This document shows positions 1-10,402 of a stretch of DNA of 50,127 bases, piece after piece. Below the pieces are notes generated by a model, which saw only the letters and a list, made by a program, of their open reading frames with translations, was not told the origin of the DNA and did not search any database. Location: NCBI GenBank assembly GCA_003693705.1, contig RBZT01000816.1:1-50127 (forward strand), given 5' to 3'. Each line of letters starts with the position of its first letter. Position 1 is the first letter of the stretch. The DNA comes from Polymyxa betae. Taxonomy: Eukaryota > Endomyxa > Phytomyxea > Plasmodiophorida > Plasmodiophoridae. Both the position numbers and the translations under genes were made by a program.

Positions 1-230
1 CGTACTGGCCCGGCCAAGTCCAAGTCCGCGACGAGGTCGCGTGCCGCCAAGGAGGCCGACGCGACGGACTCCGAGGCACGCGTCCAAGATCTTTATAAAT
101 TTGTTCCCGGGCCTGTCTCTGGCCACTCTACTATCAGCTCTCTTCCTGTCACCCATTTTCCATTCCAAATAAACCCAGATCCATTGCCATTGATTTGTAG
201 GTTCCCCTTTCGGTTCATTTCACTATGATA
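1..230 (+). CDS. Possible 3' end of a gene cut by the window edge
   Basis: The first ~110 bases are GC-rich and coding-like. Reading from base 1 they give a Lys/Arg/Ala/Ser-rich stretch (KSKSATRSRAAKEAD), open to a stop near 228. The other two forward frames are also open for a while, so the frame is not settled. An AATAAA lies near 168-174. Composition falls to AT-rich after about 95, which may mark the end of the coding part. I do not recognise a family. Confidence 0.25.
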
Positions 231-445
231 GCCCTACATATCATCTAACTTGTTTAATGGAGCAGACACAACATGCTTTAACTCTCTTCCCACCGGTCAT
301 CCTTATCTATGGCAGCGCCTGAGAACATAAAAGGCATTGATTCTAACGAAATTAGCAGATGACATCGCTTCGCTTTTCGGCGTCAGTACGAATTGAACAA
401 TCTCCATTGATTATATTCAGATAAATATAGACGCGAACGCCATCA

Positions 446-3345
446 TTAAACAGATCCGGATACGAAATCATCGGCAGATGGCGACGATGGCTCTGCCGCT
501 CCAGAGGCTTTCGGATCTGGAGCACTGCGTGGTTCTCCGAAGAAGATGGCGCCAATCTGTAATGCCGCCGACATCCCATCATCATGTCCGGAGAATGCTC
601 CGAACTGGACCGGTACGGCCGTGACATGATCTCCGCCGACATCTTCCTCAAGGCTCTGCATCATATGAGCTCGTGTAGCCTCCATCTCACGAGCTTGAAG
701 TCGCCGTTTCCGGCAGCAATAGGTGAGCGAGGCGAGCAGCACGCCGATCACGACGCCGCCGCCTGCGATCCGGAACGATGTTGAGTTCAGATCGATCACG
801 ATTCGACCGGATTCCGACATCGAATAGGGTTCGGCACCGGGCGATTCTGTCTGCAGCAAAGGCAGATCACGATATCGACTCGATGTCGCATCCATCATCG
901 ATGTTCTGAGATCAGCGGTAAATTTACAGATTCAATCGCTGAGATGGGCCGAAACGATAACGAAATGGAAAATGAAGGAAGGAGGCTTACTGAGGTTGAT
1001 TATTATCATTAGATTGTATAGATGCGGGAGATGTTGTATGAGTATTTGATATGATGGATATTATGGAGGGAATTGGTCGAGATGGATTCAATGATAATGC
1101 AGATCTGGAAATCATGTAATGGGAAAGAGTGGTGTTGTGACAATGTCCGGGATACCTGGCTGGTGGTTTAGAAGAGGCTGGGCTGCGAGACACAGATTTC
1201 GGACTCGACGAAATCTTCGATTGTGGTGACGAACTCGAAGGCGGTGATGAACTCGGTGATGCCTTCGAGTTCGAGCTACTTGATTTCGTTCTAAGAAATG
1301 TTAGAAAGGAGCGCACAATGCAAAGCAAACGAAGGATATTTGATATACAGAATGTGAACTGAAAAGTACGACAGGATGGAGTAAGAAGAATCCGCAACAG
1401 GAATCGAGTAAAGCGAATTGTTAATTTGACAACTTTCAGAAACCTCATAAAAAAATAGAATATAGAATACGAACCTGGGTGAAACTGCAGAGGATTTGTT
1501 GGTATTTTTCGAAGGAAAAAAATTGATTGAATAGGAGCTACTGAGTCTTCTGATACTGATAGCTGACTTAGATGGTGATGGCGTATTGGACTGTGATGGA
1601 GACGGCGTTGATGGTGACGGCGTATTAATCGGTGACGATATTGGCGTATAAATCGCTGACGGCAACGACGTATTGTTTGGAGATGGCGACGGCGTATTAA
1701 TCGATGATGATGATGGCGTATTAGCCGGTGATGGCGACGATGTATTATTCGGTGATGGTGAAGGCGTTGACGGTGTCGTCGGCGACGATTTTCGAGTCGT
1801 ATATGGCGACGTCTGAACACACAGAGCACAGGTCAGTGACAAGGGCGTACTGGCTCGCCGTGCGGACCTTTGGTGATGATGGACTTGGACTGGAAAATAC
1901 GTTCGGGGTGCGCCATGGGGTCTCATAGGGATATGAATACCCCATTGGGGTCTTATATGAATACATGAGTGATTGCCATCCAGCCTGATCATACGAATAT
2001 TGATAGAGAGGATCAGGACCAGCATCGGGTCGTAGGGCGTCTGCCATTGTCTTGGACCAGATCGCTGATACACCCTTGATCACGTCATAATGATTATAGA
2101 TGAGATCCCAGCTGGGCCTCTCCAGCCCACGGGATACATCAGAAATAGATCCGTATACAACGCCATCCGCCTGGAAGGGCGTGTACGGCACATGGTACCT
2201 GAATGCCATCAGTAGATGTTTGTGGGAACGCAACAAACAGTGGAGTGAGAATTGCAGAAAACCCTAAACCCTACCCGAGATTGTATTTGGCGATGTATTC
2301 TGATCCACGGAGGATCAGGTTATGGTTGTATGAGAACAGATCACATCCCTGATTCCATGCCGTCTGTGCAATCGCACCCATCATCGGTATCAGTAACGTA
2401 TTCACGGTCTGATTATATCCGGCCTGGGGCGACTGGGCCAGTCCGAACATCGCCTGATCGTACTTGAACGTGTTTGGTAACGAATACGACACCGAGCTGT
2501 CCTGGAAATACCCCATCGCTGTAACATCATGATTAACGAAATTCTCCTCAAATCCCAAAAAATAATAAAATTTCACGTGATTTAAGAAACAGTTCGTGAA
2601 AACGATGAGCACATTCTGATGAAAAAAAAATAACAAATCGTAAAAAAGATGAACACATTTCTTCTGCAGCCATTGACGACTGACCTTGATTGTATATCTC
2701 CGGAAGGTCACATAAGACTCCGATCGACATCATGGTCTGTATCATGGACAGCGCCCTGGTCGAGTACGCCCCCTGATCGGGTCGTGCCATCCATTCCTGA
2801 CATCGTGGTAGGAACACGTTCACCATCATATTCTGAAATCGCTGTATTCGTCCTAATGGCCATCCATCATAATCACGCATTAATTCAGCTGCATTAGCGA
2901 ATATGTGACCACGGGTACCCGTTACATAATACAGGTCTATGTTACCATCCACGGACTTTAACGTCTTCGAATACAGGTCTAATATCCGAGTGCAACGTAA
3001 TGCGTAACGTGTATCGTTAGTGAGTCTCCATAACAGAGCGAGTTGATAGGCGCTATGAACATCCGCACTGAATATGTCATCGTTACGTCCGGTAACGTTG
3101 CCGCACTGGATGACGGGTTCCACGGAGAGCGACGATGTCAGTGAAGCGAGCGGACTGCTGAGCAGTTGATTGTAGGCCGTAGTCCACGGATCTTGATTCA
3201 GTCCGAGCCAGTATCGGACCCAGGTAAACTCCGCATCTGTGTGTAACAGTCCGGGATGTTGAAATGCGGACGGAGTTGCACAGGTCGCACTCTGGGTTGG
3301 TGCAGGCAGATGTAACGTCATGGCCAGAGCCACAACCAGCAGCAT
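446..3345 (-). CDS. Secreted, membrane-anchored alginate-lyase-like protein
   Basis: Six exons (3345-2685, 2518-2275, 2198-1868, 1812-1475, 1290-991, 905-446) join in frame to 777 residues. An N-terminal signal peptide (MLLVVALAMTLHLPAP) is followed by a domain of about 390 residues like the alginate-lyase Pfam family: HPGLLHTDAEFTWVRYWLGL near residue 30, then RPSWDLIYNHYDVIKG near the domain end. Next come a Ser/Pro/Asn/Thr-rich stalk of SPSPNNT-type repeats, a second Ser-rich stretch, one transmembrane helix (VVIGVLLASLTYCC) and a tail starting with RKRRLQAR. This is a type I surface protein with the enzyme outside. The family cleaves uronic-acid polysaccharides by beta-elimination; the true substrate is unknown. 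Intron 2 begins with telomere-like GTAGGGTTTAGGG. Start chosen for the signal peptide. Confidence 0.85.
1564..1795 (-). repeat. Degenerate tandem repeat coding the Ser/Pro stalk
   Basis: About nine imperfect copies of an 18-30 base unit built on the codons for SPSPNNT, SPSPANT, SSINT and SPINT. It lies in exon 4 of the alginate-lyase-like gene and codes a flexible, probably O-glycosylated stalk between enzyme and membrane. NNT and ANT-type units also offer N-glycosylation sites. Repeat number probably varies between strains. Confidence 0.8.
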
Positions 3346-4486
3346 GATGTTACAGATATTAATGTTACCACCACTGACAATTTCGGTACAAATGTCGCAT
3401 GCCGCCTTTGAAATATCTTCCAGGGTCCAACCAGTTTCCTTTCAATGGAACGTAAACCGGCGGTGTCCGCCATCCAGTCCGGCCCGTTATCCGTTGGGCA
3501 GGTACGGCATCGAGAGCAGGCTGCACTTCTGCTTCCATATTGTATTCTATTCGAAGAGATAGAAAGGATGGCGAGGCGTTGATGAATATGTTGACAATGA
3601 ACCAGAAGCTCACAGTTCTATTGACGAACGTAAATCGTAGAGATGTCAGGAATATCAACAGACAAGTACGACGATGATTGAGCTTTCAATGTTGTTCGTC
3701 ATTGAATCTGTAAGCGCCCTGACAATCAGCACCATAATCTTACGAATCCGATCTGTTGATAATATTGAAGACCCCATCCAATTCCATCACAATCTGATGC
3801 TCAACAAATATTCACCAATGTCGCCGTGTTGATCCGAACACGATTGAACTGAACTGATTCTCCTCCTTGATCATCCGCAAACCAAACAGAGACCGACCAC
3901 AGAACTGATTGGATTCATCGAAGCCCGAACAATATTCGACTACCGTCTTTCCCAGCATAAATCGCTTATAAGGGGAGAATTTCTCTCTACAAATAATGCT
4001 TCAGCAGTGATTGCCTCCCATATTAGATACGTCTTATACTCATAATATGCCATCAATTCGAGGTTCAAATAGCTTTTATGGCAACGGGAACTTTTCTCTG
4101 GCTTTCACCATAATATTCGATCAGACAACCATATTTACAAAGGTGCATTGAAATGATATCACCGTCTATGGCTATCACTATCAATGCCAACATAAATCCC
4201 AACGACGAATTCGGGTCGGTTTATCAACAGCTCTCAATAACCGACTTGAACTCAATTTGGCAGAAAATCAGGTTTTAAGATTCGTGCTGTTTCCACAAAA
4301 TCTCAAATCGAAACAGCTTGAATGTCTCTCTGCCAGCCGAGACTTCTTAAATGATGATGAATATGAGCAAATCGAAACATTCAAGAGCGGACTATTCCCG
4401 CATCCAGTTGCTCATATATTTGGTGGTTTATTGGTACAAGAACTCCATACAAACTACAATCTATTGCAATCTCATATTTTCGTCTA
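3346..4486. other. Intergenic stretch, nothing recognised
   Basis: AT-rich DNA between the start of the lyase-like gene and the end of the F-box gene. The 5' side should hold the lyase promoter. I see no tRNA, repeat or coding-like reading frame. Confidence 0.5.
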
Positions 4487-5896
4487 TCACCATGGCGGAT
4501 CGGTCAGGGCGGACTCGGTCTGCACGTCATCCGGCGACTCGCGCGGCATCAGCGTGCCCAGTACGCCTTCGTACAGGGCCGGGGTCTTGGCCGCATACTG
4601 CAACAGCCAGAGTTTACAATGTTGCGGGACTGCATGAAAGAAGGGATGCGCGATCAGAAACAGGAACAGATCGACCTCTCTGTTCTCGATTAAATGTAAA
4701 AGATACATCATGAAATCATCAATAGCAGAGAGAATCACAGTTGAGAATCCGCACACACTCAACAGATCGTTCTCACGGACCAGGAACAGCAGGTGGAACA
4801 GCGTCGTACCGGCCCGCGTCTCCTGATACAGGTTGATATTGGGGACTTCCAGGAGAAGTTTGACGGCGTCGTACGCCTGTTTGAAGAGAGCGTAGAAGAG
4901 CGGCGTCCGATGATGATTGTCGATGGCGTTAACGAGGTCGTAGAAGAAGGGTTTATCGAGCAGACGCTGAATATGACCGTATTTGTGATGTTCGATCAGA
5001 TAGAAGATCAGCTGAAGGAAATCGCGCGGATTCGATCGAATTCGAAATCGGAAGACCGGAGTCGCCAGCAACGCATCCAGATGCCGTGACGTCTGATGGC
5101 CGAGATATTTCTCCGGCACGCTCGCGATGTCGTCGGAGTACAGCAGCGGGAGAATGTCCGGGACGTGGTGAGGATGGATGGCCACGGACTTGAGGAACTC
5201 GCGCATCCCGAACCGGATCCCGTACCGCTGCAGGGCCAGCAGCATCGCGGGCGTCGTGATCGCCGACGGGAAGTTCTGGCACAGATACGTGGCGAGTTCC
5301 GGATTGCGCGGGAACACGCGGTCGAAGGGCGCCGGATAGCGTCGTCGTACTGCCTCAATCAGATCCGGATCGAACTCCGCCGACGGTTTCTGTGAATCCT
5401 GAAGATAGGCGTCGATATAAGGCAGGAGCCAGGGCGGCAATCCGTCCAGGTCCTTCGGCACGTCCAAGTCCGGAGCGTTCGCGACGAGTTCGGCGAGGTC
5501 CGGACGCAGCGGCGGCGACGCCAACACCGATTGGAAGACGGCGCGATTCACGACGCAGAGCAGCGTCTGCAGTTCGAGCTTGACGTCGACGGAGAGGAAG
5601 GGCGCCTGCAGGACGTGGTCGTACAGGCTCGTGGCGACCTGCGGCGTGATCAGCTGCGTGTATCGTCGCAGACCCGGCCATCGATGCAGGTCTTCGGCGA
5701 GTTCACGAAGGCGCTGGGCGATCTCGACGTCGTCGACCTGTCCGTGGACGAAGTTCTGGATGGCGCACGGCACCCGACAGAGCCGATGCAGACGATGACA
5801 CGTCTGACCGAGCTGAGCGACCTCCAGGGCGGCCGTGTCGCCGATGATCTCGGCGACGAGATCGTCGGGTAATGCGTCCCAGCTGCTCTGTAGCAT
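4487..5896 (-). CDS. F-box-like protein with ankyrin-type repeats
   Basis: One exon coding 469 residues. I chose the ATG at 5896 (MLQSSWDALPDDLVAEII), which puts an F-box-like motif at the very start: L-P-D-D-L-V-A-E-I-I followed by LGQTCHRLHRLCR. An in-frame ATG 36 codons upstream adds only a Pro/Arg-rich lead. A long helical region follows, and near residues 340-400 there is an ankyrin-like stretch (HHRTPLFYALFKQAYDAVKL, then TTLFHLLFLV). Such proteins usually bring targets to an SCF ubiquitin ligase or act as adaptors; no partner can be deduced. The gene is clearly more GC-rich than its flanks. F-box/ankyrin proteins are common in plasmodiophorids, which partly guides my guess about the organism. 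Confidence 0.75.
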   Translation of the reverse strand: MLQSSWDALPDDLVAEIIGDTAALEVAQLGQTCHRLHRLCRVPCAIQNFVHGQVDDVEIAQRLRELAEDLHRWPGLRRYTQLITPQVATSLYDHVLQAPFLSVDVKLELQTLLCVVNRAVFQSVLASPPLRPDLAELVANAPDLDVPKDLDGLPPWLLPYIDAYLQDSQKPSAEFDPDLIEAVRRRYPAPFDRVFPRNPELATYLCQNFPSAITTPAMLLALQRYGIRFGMREFLKSVAIHPHHVPDILPLLYSDDIASVPEKYLGHQTSRHLDALLATPVFRFRIRSNPRDFLQLIFYLIEHHKYGHIQRLLDKPFFYDLVNAIDNHHRTPLFYALFKQAYDAVKLLLEVPNINLYQETRAGTTLFHLLFLVRENDLLSVCGFSTVILSAIDDFMMYLLHLIENREVDLFLFLIAHPFFHAVPQHCKLWLLQYAAKTPALYEGVLGTLMPRESPDDVQTESALTDPPW

Positions 5897-6454
5897 CGGA
5901 TCGGGATCCACCGCTCTCAACCGATTGTTTCGAATCGGTTGAATTGTTGATACGTTACCAAGCGGCCAGCGGGGGGGGGGTGGGGGGCGAGTACGACGAC
6001 ACACAGGGATGGCAGGCTGCGCTTCTGAATATTCATTGATTCGCGCGTCATGAATGCATTGGAAACCCTAAACCCCCTTCCACCTGAATGAATCAAGAAC
6101 CAGGTCCTCCGATCGCCAAAATTAATATGAATTCGAATTTTTTGTAAAAAAATGAAATATGTTTTCCACCATTCGGAGTTGTTTCACGATCTCACAGATC
6201 CGATGTTGATAATGAAATGATCGTGGTCATCTGATCGTATGATCATCGAATATTCACCTCGATGATCATGAAGGCGGAAATGTACGATGGTGATTTCGAG
6301 CTTGACAATGGCCATGACAGACTAGAAGCGCGAGGATCACAATCATAATTGGGTATCGGGACAATTAGATGGTCTCAGCAGAGCGAAAGACCGGAAACAA
6401 TCACACTATGTCACCTTGACAGTGTTTATTGCTGCATATTTGATCAACAAATAT
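5897..6454. other. Upstream region of the F-box gene with G-tract and telomere-like word
   Basis: It holds an interrupted run of G's (about 5970-5988) that could form a quadruplex, and a telomere-like AAACCCTAAACCCCC at about 6063. Both lie within 200 bases of the F-box start and are G-rich on that gene's template-complement (sense) strand or the opposite one respectively. The rest is AT-rich. Confidence 0.5.
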
Positions 6455-6526
6455 GGAGGATTGGCCTAGGGGCAGGGCGTGGGATTCCAGACCCCAAGAT
6501 CGGCGGTTCGAATCCGTCATCCTTCA
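6455..6526 (+). tRNA. tRNA, anticodon CCA (probably Trp)
   Basis: Full 72-nt cloverleaf. The acceptor GGAGGAT pairs with ATCCTTC. The D arm is GCC/GGC and the anticodon loop is TTCCAGA, giving CCA. The T arm is GGCGG/CCGTC with loop TTCGAAT. A-box-like TGGCCTAGGGG and a perfect B box GGTTCGAATCC are present, and a run of eight T's (Pol III stop) follows at 6530. The anticodon stem has one A-C mismatch at its inner end, so the identity is slightly less certain than the fold. Confidence 0.8.
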
Positions 6527-7084
6527 TCTTTTTTTTCGAAAGAATGCGATCGTCATGACCAGCAGGACGTGCCTTCGTATGTTGGTTCATCTTGTCTACG
6601 TAATCACGCTTGCTCTAGGCCTGAGGCCGCTTTCTTGTTGGGCGCTTTCTTCAACGGTGCGGTTTTGACCGGAATTGACACAATAGGCGAATGCTTTCAG
6701 GCCAAAAGTTCAAGTAATCGGGAAACGTCTTTCGTCTCGCGAATCTCGATAACATTGTTAATCGACTTGATGTCGGTGAACGAGATTCGCCCTGAAAAAC
6801 TCTTCAGCAATACATTCACAGGAAGTTGCGAATTGGGACTGTTTTCTGAAATCGCTCTTTATGGCTTTGAATGAATTCCAAATCGAATACTGTCAAATGA
6901 TTGCCATACAGGTCCTAAGAGCGGAAGTACAGCTGAGAGTTGTCAACATGTCATGATTCGTTGACATTCCGATTCCGCCTCCTGCAATTCCTGCCTTCCT
7001 GCAAACAGGCAATCTGCGCGAGACTCGTTGCTACACGCGATTAGGGTTTTCTGCAGTACGCGATTAGGGTTTTCTGGACATTTG
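6527..7084. other. Region between tRNA-Trp and Mia40; possible small minus-strand gene
   Basis: On the minus strand, about 6860-6690 reads as a coding-like stretch (FTDIKSINNVIEIRETKDV) ending in a stop, with further open frames up to about 6960. I could not splice these into one model and do not recognise a family. Close to Mia40 there are two copies of a telomere-like GCGATTAGGGTTTTCTG at about 7039-7076. Confidence 0.3.
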
Positions 7085-7696
7085 ATGCTGGTTTCGAGAA
7101 TGTCGTCCTTTATCCGACCTCTAGCCGCATCAGTGCTAGGGCTCGGTCTTGGTCTGCATGCTGTACGTCAAAGCCAGGCGGACGTCGAACCTGTACCAGC
7201 AGCTGGGCGCGCGTCCTTGATCGATTTGAACCTGGAACGCGAGGCCGAGGACATCATCGCCGACGCCAAATGCCCATCCTGCCTGAGAGAGGCGTTGAGT
7301 GGCCCATGTGGTGGTGCCTTTCTGCTTCTGTTTCGATGTCAGGATAAGGTCACTGATGCCGACATCGAGAATGGCGCTTGTGATACTCAATGGAGAAATT
7401 TCAGTGAATGCTACAGGTGGACATTTTTCTATATTTTTTTCATATTTTTCCTATATTTTTCATCTCATCAATTAGCATTGTTGCAAAAGATTCGTTTTAC
7501 ACAGCGAAATTACTGAATGCATTTTGTTTTCGCTGTCGACTTCCTGTTTATTCTGTTTCGCAGGAGTAATTTGGCATATTATGACGAGAGGCGACGGCTT
7601 TGGGAGGAGGAAGATCGGAAGCACCAGGACAGTGAAGCTGAAGCGTCAGCTACTGGTGAGATGGATGACGTCATCGCCTCTCCATCTTCTCCATAA
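7085..7696 (+). CDS. MIA40: Mia40/CHCHD4-type twin-CX9C oxidoreductase
   Basis: Two exons (7085-7416, 7564-7696) code 154 residues. Mia40 oxidises cysteine-rich proteins in the mitochondrial intermembrane space and so traps them there. The core is CPSCLREALSGPCG, then C-x9-C (CGGAFLLLFRC), then a second C-x9-C (CDTQWRNFSEC), followed by the typical aromatic and acidic tail (YRSNLAYYDERR). Spacing matches the family except that the redox motif reads CPSC rather than CPC. Residues 1-25 (MLVSRMSSFIRPLAAS plus a Gly/Leu-rich helix) look like a targeting sequence with a membrane anchor, as in fungal Mia40. The start could also be the ATG five codons later (MSSF). The intron is 147 nt, longer than most here. 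Confidence 0.85.
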
Positions 7697-7957
7697 ACTT
7701 ACCGATTGTCCATTGTTTCACTAAATTGCCTAAATTAGCATTATTCTCGGTCGTGTTTCAAATCTAAGTTTCTTAAAATCTGTTTCCTATCTTCAATGAC
7801 CTTACAAGAGAAATGCAGGATACTCTTCACAAAGCATTTGGATTTTCCTTGATGAAGGTGATTGACGATAATGATCTGACAGAAAGGGATGCCAAAAGAA
7901 ATGTTGCTAATTTGTATTAGCCAAAATAAGAATGATGGACAAGCAGCCACGATGCTC

Positions 7958-9353
7958 TCAGTTTTCGCCATCTCGAACGAGAACCATGCGATAACGAACC
8001 GCGTTCTTCTCGATCTTCGCCATAGCCTCATTACAGGTCTGTTCATTCATTGGCAAAATCTCAGTCATAGCCTAACGAATAATCAACCAAGTTATCAGAT
8101 AGCCGAGACACAGAATGACCTCAATCTTATGGTCTGCAGCGAATTGAAGCATCTCGACAATCTCGGATTTGCTGGCAAGGAAAGACCCCATCAAGGTTAG
8201 TTGGCCCACCACAAGCATTGCAGAGCTGAATTCGACCTTGGTCGTCGCAGCAACAGTGGCCAATTTACCCTCTCTTTTCAACAGACTCAGATACGGCGTC
8301 AAATCGAGAGATTTAGTTGAAACAGTCGACAAAAGGACATCTGTTATCAATTGACATTCTTTTCTTATAGAAACAGATTCTTCTTACCGCAGGTGCCATT
8401 ATGGGCCATCACTTGCTGCTTATCGGTGATGTTCAAGAAGTGTTGGGCGCCTAGCTTCATGGCTTCATCTTTCTTGTTCGCAGATGTGGAGATCGCCTAC
8501 AATCCATGATCATCGAGAACAACGCACGAAGGAATGGATCTTGCAACTGTCTCACAGCCGAGTTTACTGGCAAACTGAATAGCAATATGGCCTAAGACAA
8601 AGATGAGCGATGCTGGAAATGATCGAATCAAGTTGAAGTACCTAAACCACCGATTCCAATGATACCGACTTTACTGCCCTGCTTAGCGCCGCTTCGTATC
8701 AAAGGTGCCCATGTTGTGATACCAGCACACATCAGAGGAGCAGCTTTCGCCTACACGATCACAATCGTTAACAACAGCGCTCACAGAATAGCAACAGAAC
8801 ATCAACAACGCGAAGTGAATAGAAAGATTCATAATCTCAACTAACTGTGTCGAGTCCATCAGGAATCGGGAAGACCCATTTCGACGAGCATCGAACTCGG
8901 TCAGCGAATCCTCCAAACGTGAACGGCTGCCTTTGATCACCGGTTCTCGAGTTGTAGTTCTGCTGTTGCTTGGCGCAGATGTTCTCTTTGCCGGATTTAC
9001 AGGAAGGGCATTGCTCACAGCAGCCGATCTGCGGTCCACAGCCAACTCGCTGGCCGATTCTCACCCCAGAAGCCTTCGGTCCTGTAGATCGTATTAGCAT
9101 CGACAATCGTAGATGTGAGCGCTTTACCCATAGCGACGATTTTCCCGATAACCTCATGACCTGGAACGAGCGGGTAATTCCCAATGTGCCAATCGTTGTT
9201 GATCTGATGGAGATCAGAGTGGCAAACACCGCAGGCGAGAATTTGGATTTCGACATGATCGTCAGCTAATGGCAAAGGCTTGTAATTGAATGGGACCATT
9301 GGCCCTCCAGCCTTCATTGCAGCGAATCCATGGAATTCAGCGTCACTTGACAT
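7958..9353 (-). CDS. Zinc-dependent NADP(H) alcohol dehydrogenase, CAD type
   Basis: Seven exons (9353-9128, 9081-8846, 8750-8642, 8591-8548, 8496-8388, 8340-8120, 8071-7958) code 352 residues, the usual length. The family interconverts aldehydes and primary alcohols. Visible features: catalytic-zinc motif [13 protein letters not shown] in PGHEVIGKI, four structural-zinc cysteines ([16 protein letters not shown]), nucleotide loop GIGGLG, and STSANKK after beta-2, which favours NADP(H). It is most like cinnamyl-alcohol dehydrogenase and yeast Adh6/bacterial YahK. All key residues are present, so it should be active. It converges with the Mia40 gene, whose stop lies 261 bases away. Confidence 0.95.
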
Positions 9354-10402
9354 GATGATCGTGAAGTAGAAGTCGATAAAAGAACTGAAGGTGTTGTAAA
9401 AGTCGATTTAAGAAGTGGAGAGAAGTCGATGGAAAGGGTTCTGACATTGGGGATCGTGCTGCTCTGATCCGATCGTCTGTGATGGGCATCGGATCTGAGA
9501 CCAAAGTGCACCTTTACCATGACTATGATAGAAACCTCTGGAATCGTCAGATGCTGCTGGATTGAGTCGTGACCCAATTCTCTGTGATGGGCACCTGCTG
9601 ACCCTGATATGCTGAGACCAGAGTCCACCTTCACCAATGCCTATCATAGAATGATCTGTTGAATGAGAATGATCTATTGAATGCTCGAAGACAGTCCGCC
9701 TGACTGCATGACATGTGAAAGAACCGCCTTCGCGATCATACAACCGACGAGTCATAAAAAGGTCAATAAGGCCATGGCTGTACGATTGCAATCAGCGGTC
9801 GTGTGTGTGTGGGTGACGACTTAAAACGGCTCTGCTTCCAGTTTAGCTGTATTTTGCTGACCATCGGCCTACGTCCCATCTTCTCAAGATCTTCGATCAA
9901 ACCAGCAGATTCTTTCGGCGACGTTTTGTAAAACGTGTTTCTGTATCTAAAAATATTGAAGATGTTCCATCGTTGTTCTCGAAAGCTGCTACGCCAATAC
10001 AATAGACAAAATAGTGTTGTCGCATAAATCAACTCAAAGTAAACTGGGTTTTGTTTCGATCAAGCTGGCTTGCGGATTGCAGTTCTCTCACATCCATTCT
10101 TCGATCATGATGAAAGCAGAAAGAAACTATCAGTAACCATGACATGATCTTGTTCGTGGAATGAGGGTCCGAATCCTAACCTTTCTCATTTGTACGTCAT
10201 ATTTTCCGAAATCATCAGGCGATAGAGCCTTCTGTATATCTGAGATTTAGAAAATACATGAAGGCGACTGATTGCAATCGGATAGTTAACCTGAACAAGT
10301 GTTTTTGTTAAGAAATAGACAGTGAGTGAGTAGGTCATACAGATTATATACAATTATACATAGAATGATAGTTAATAGTACAAGATAAATCTGTAGAGAA
10401 CG
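9354..10402. other. Intergenic: imperfect direct repeat and possible small minus-strand gene
   Basis: An imperfect direct repeat of about 110 bases occupies roughly 9465-9665. Both copies carry CTGTGATGGGCA and a GAGACCA...CACCTT block. Further along, the minus strand at about 10245-10185 reads LSPDDFGKYDVQMRK ending at a GT, and about 9960-9830 reads SAGLIEDLEKMGRRP. Both look coding. I could not join them reliably or name a family. Confidence 0.35.

Noticed and set aside
987-1829. Long Arg/His-rich minus-strand frame
   Set aside because: It is the shadow of the Ser/Pro stalk repeat read one base out; only its final part (exon 5) is real coding sequence.
4953-5681. Several open frames inside the F-box gene on both strands
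   Set aside because: They are GC-rich shadows of the single F-box frame, with Arg/Ala/Pro-biased composition and no family likeness.
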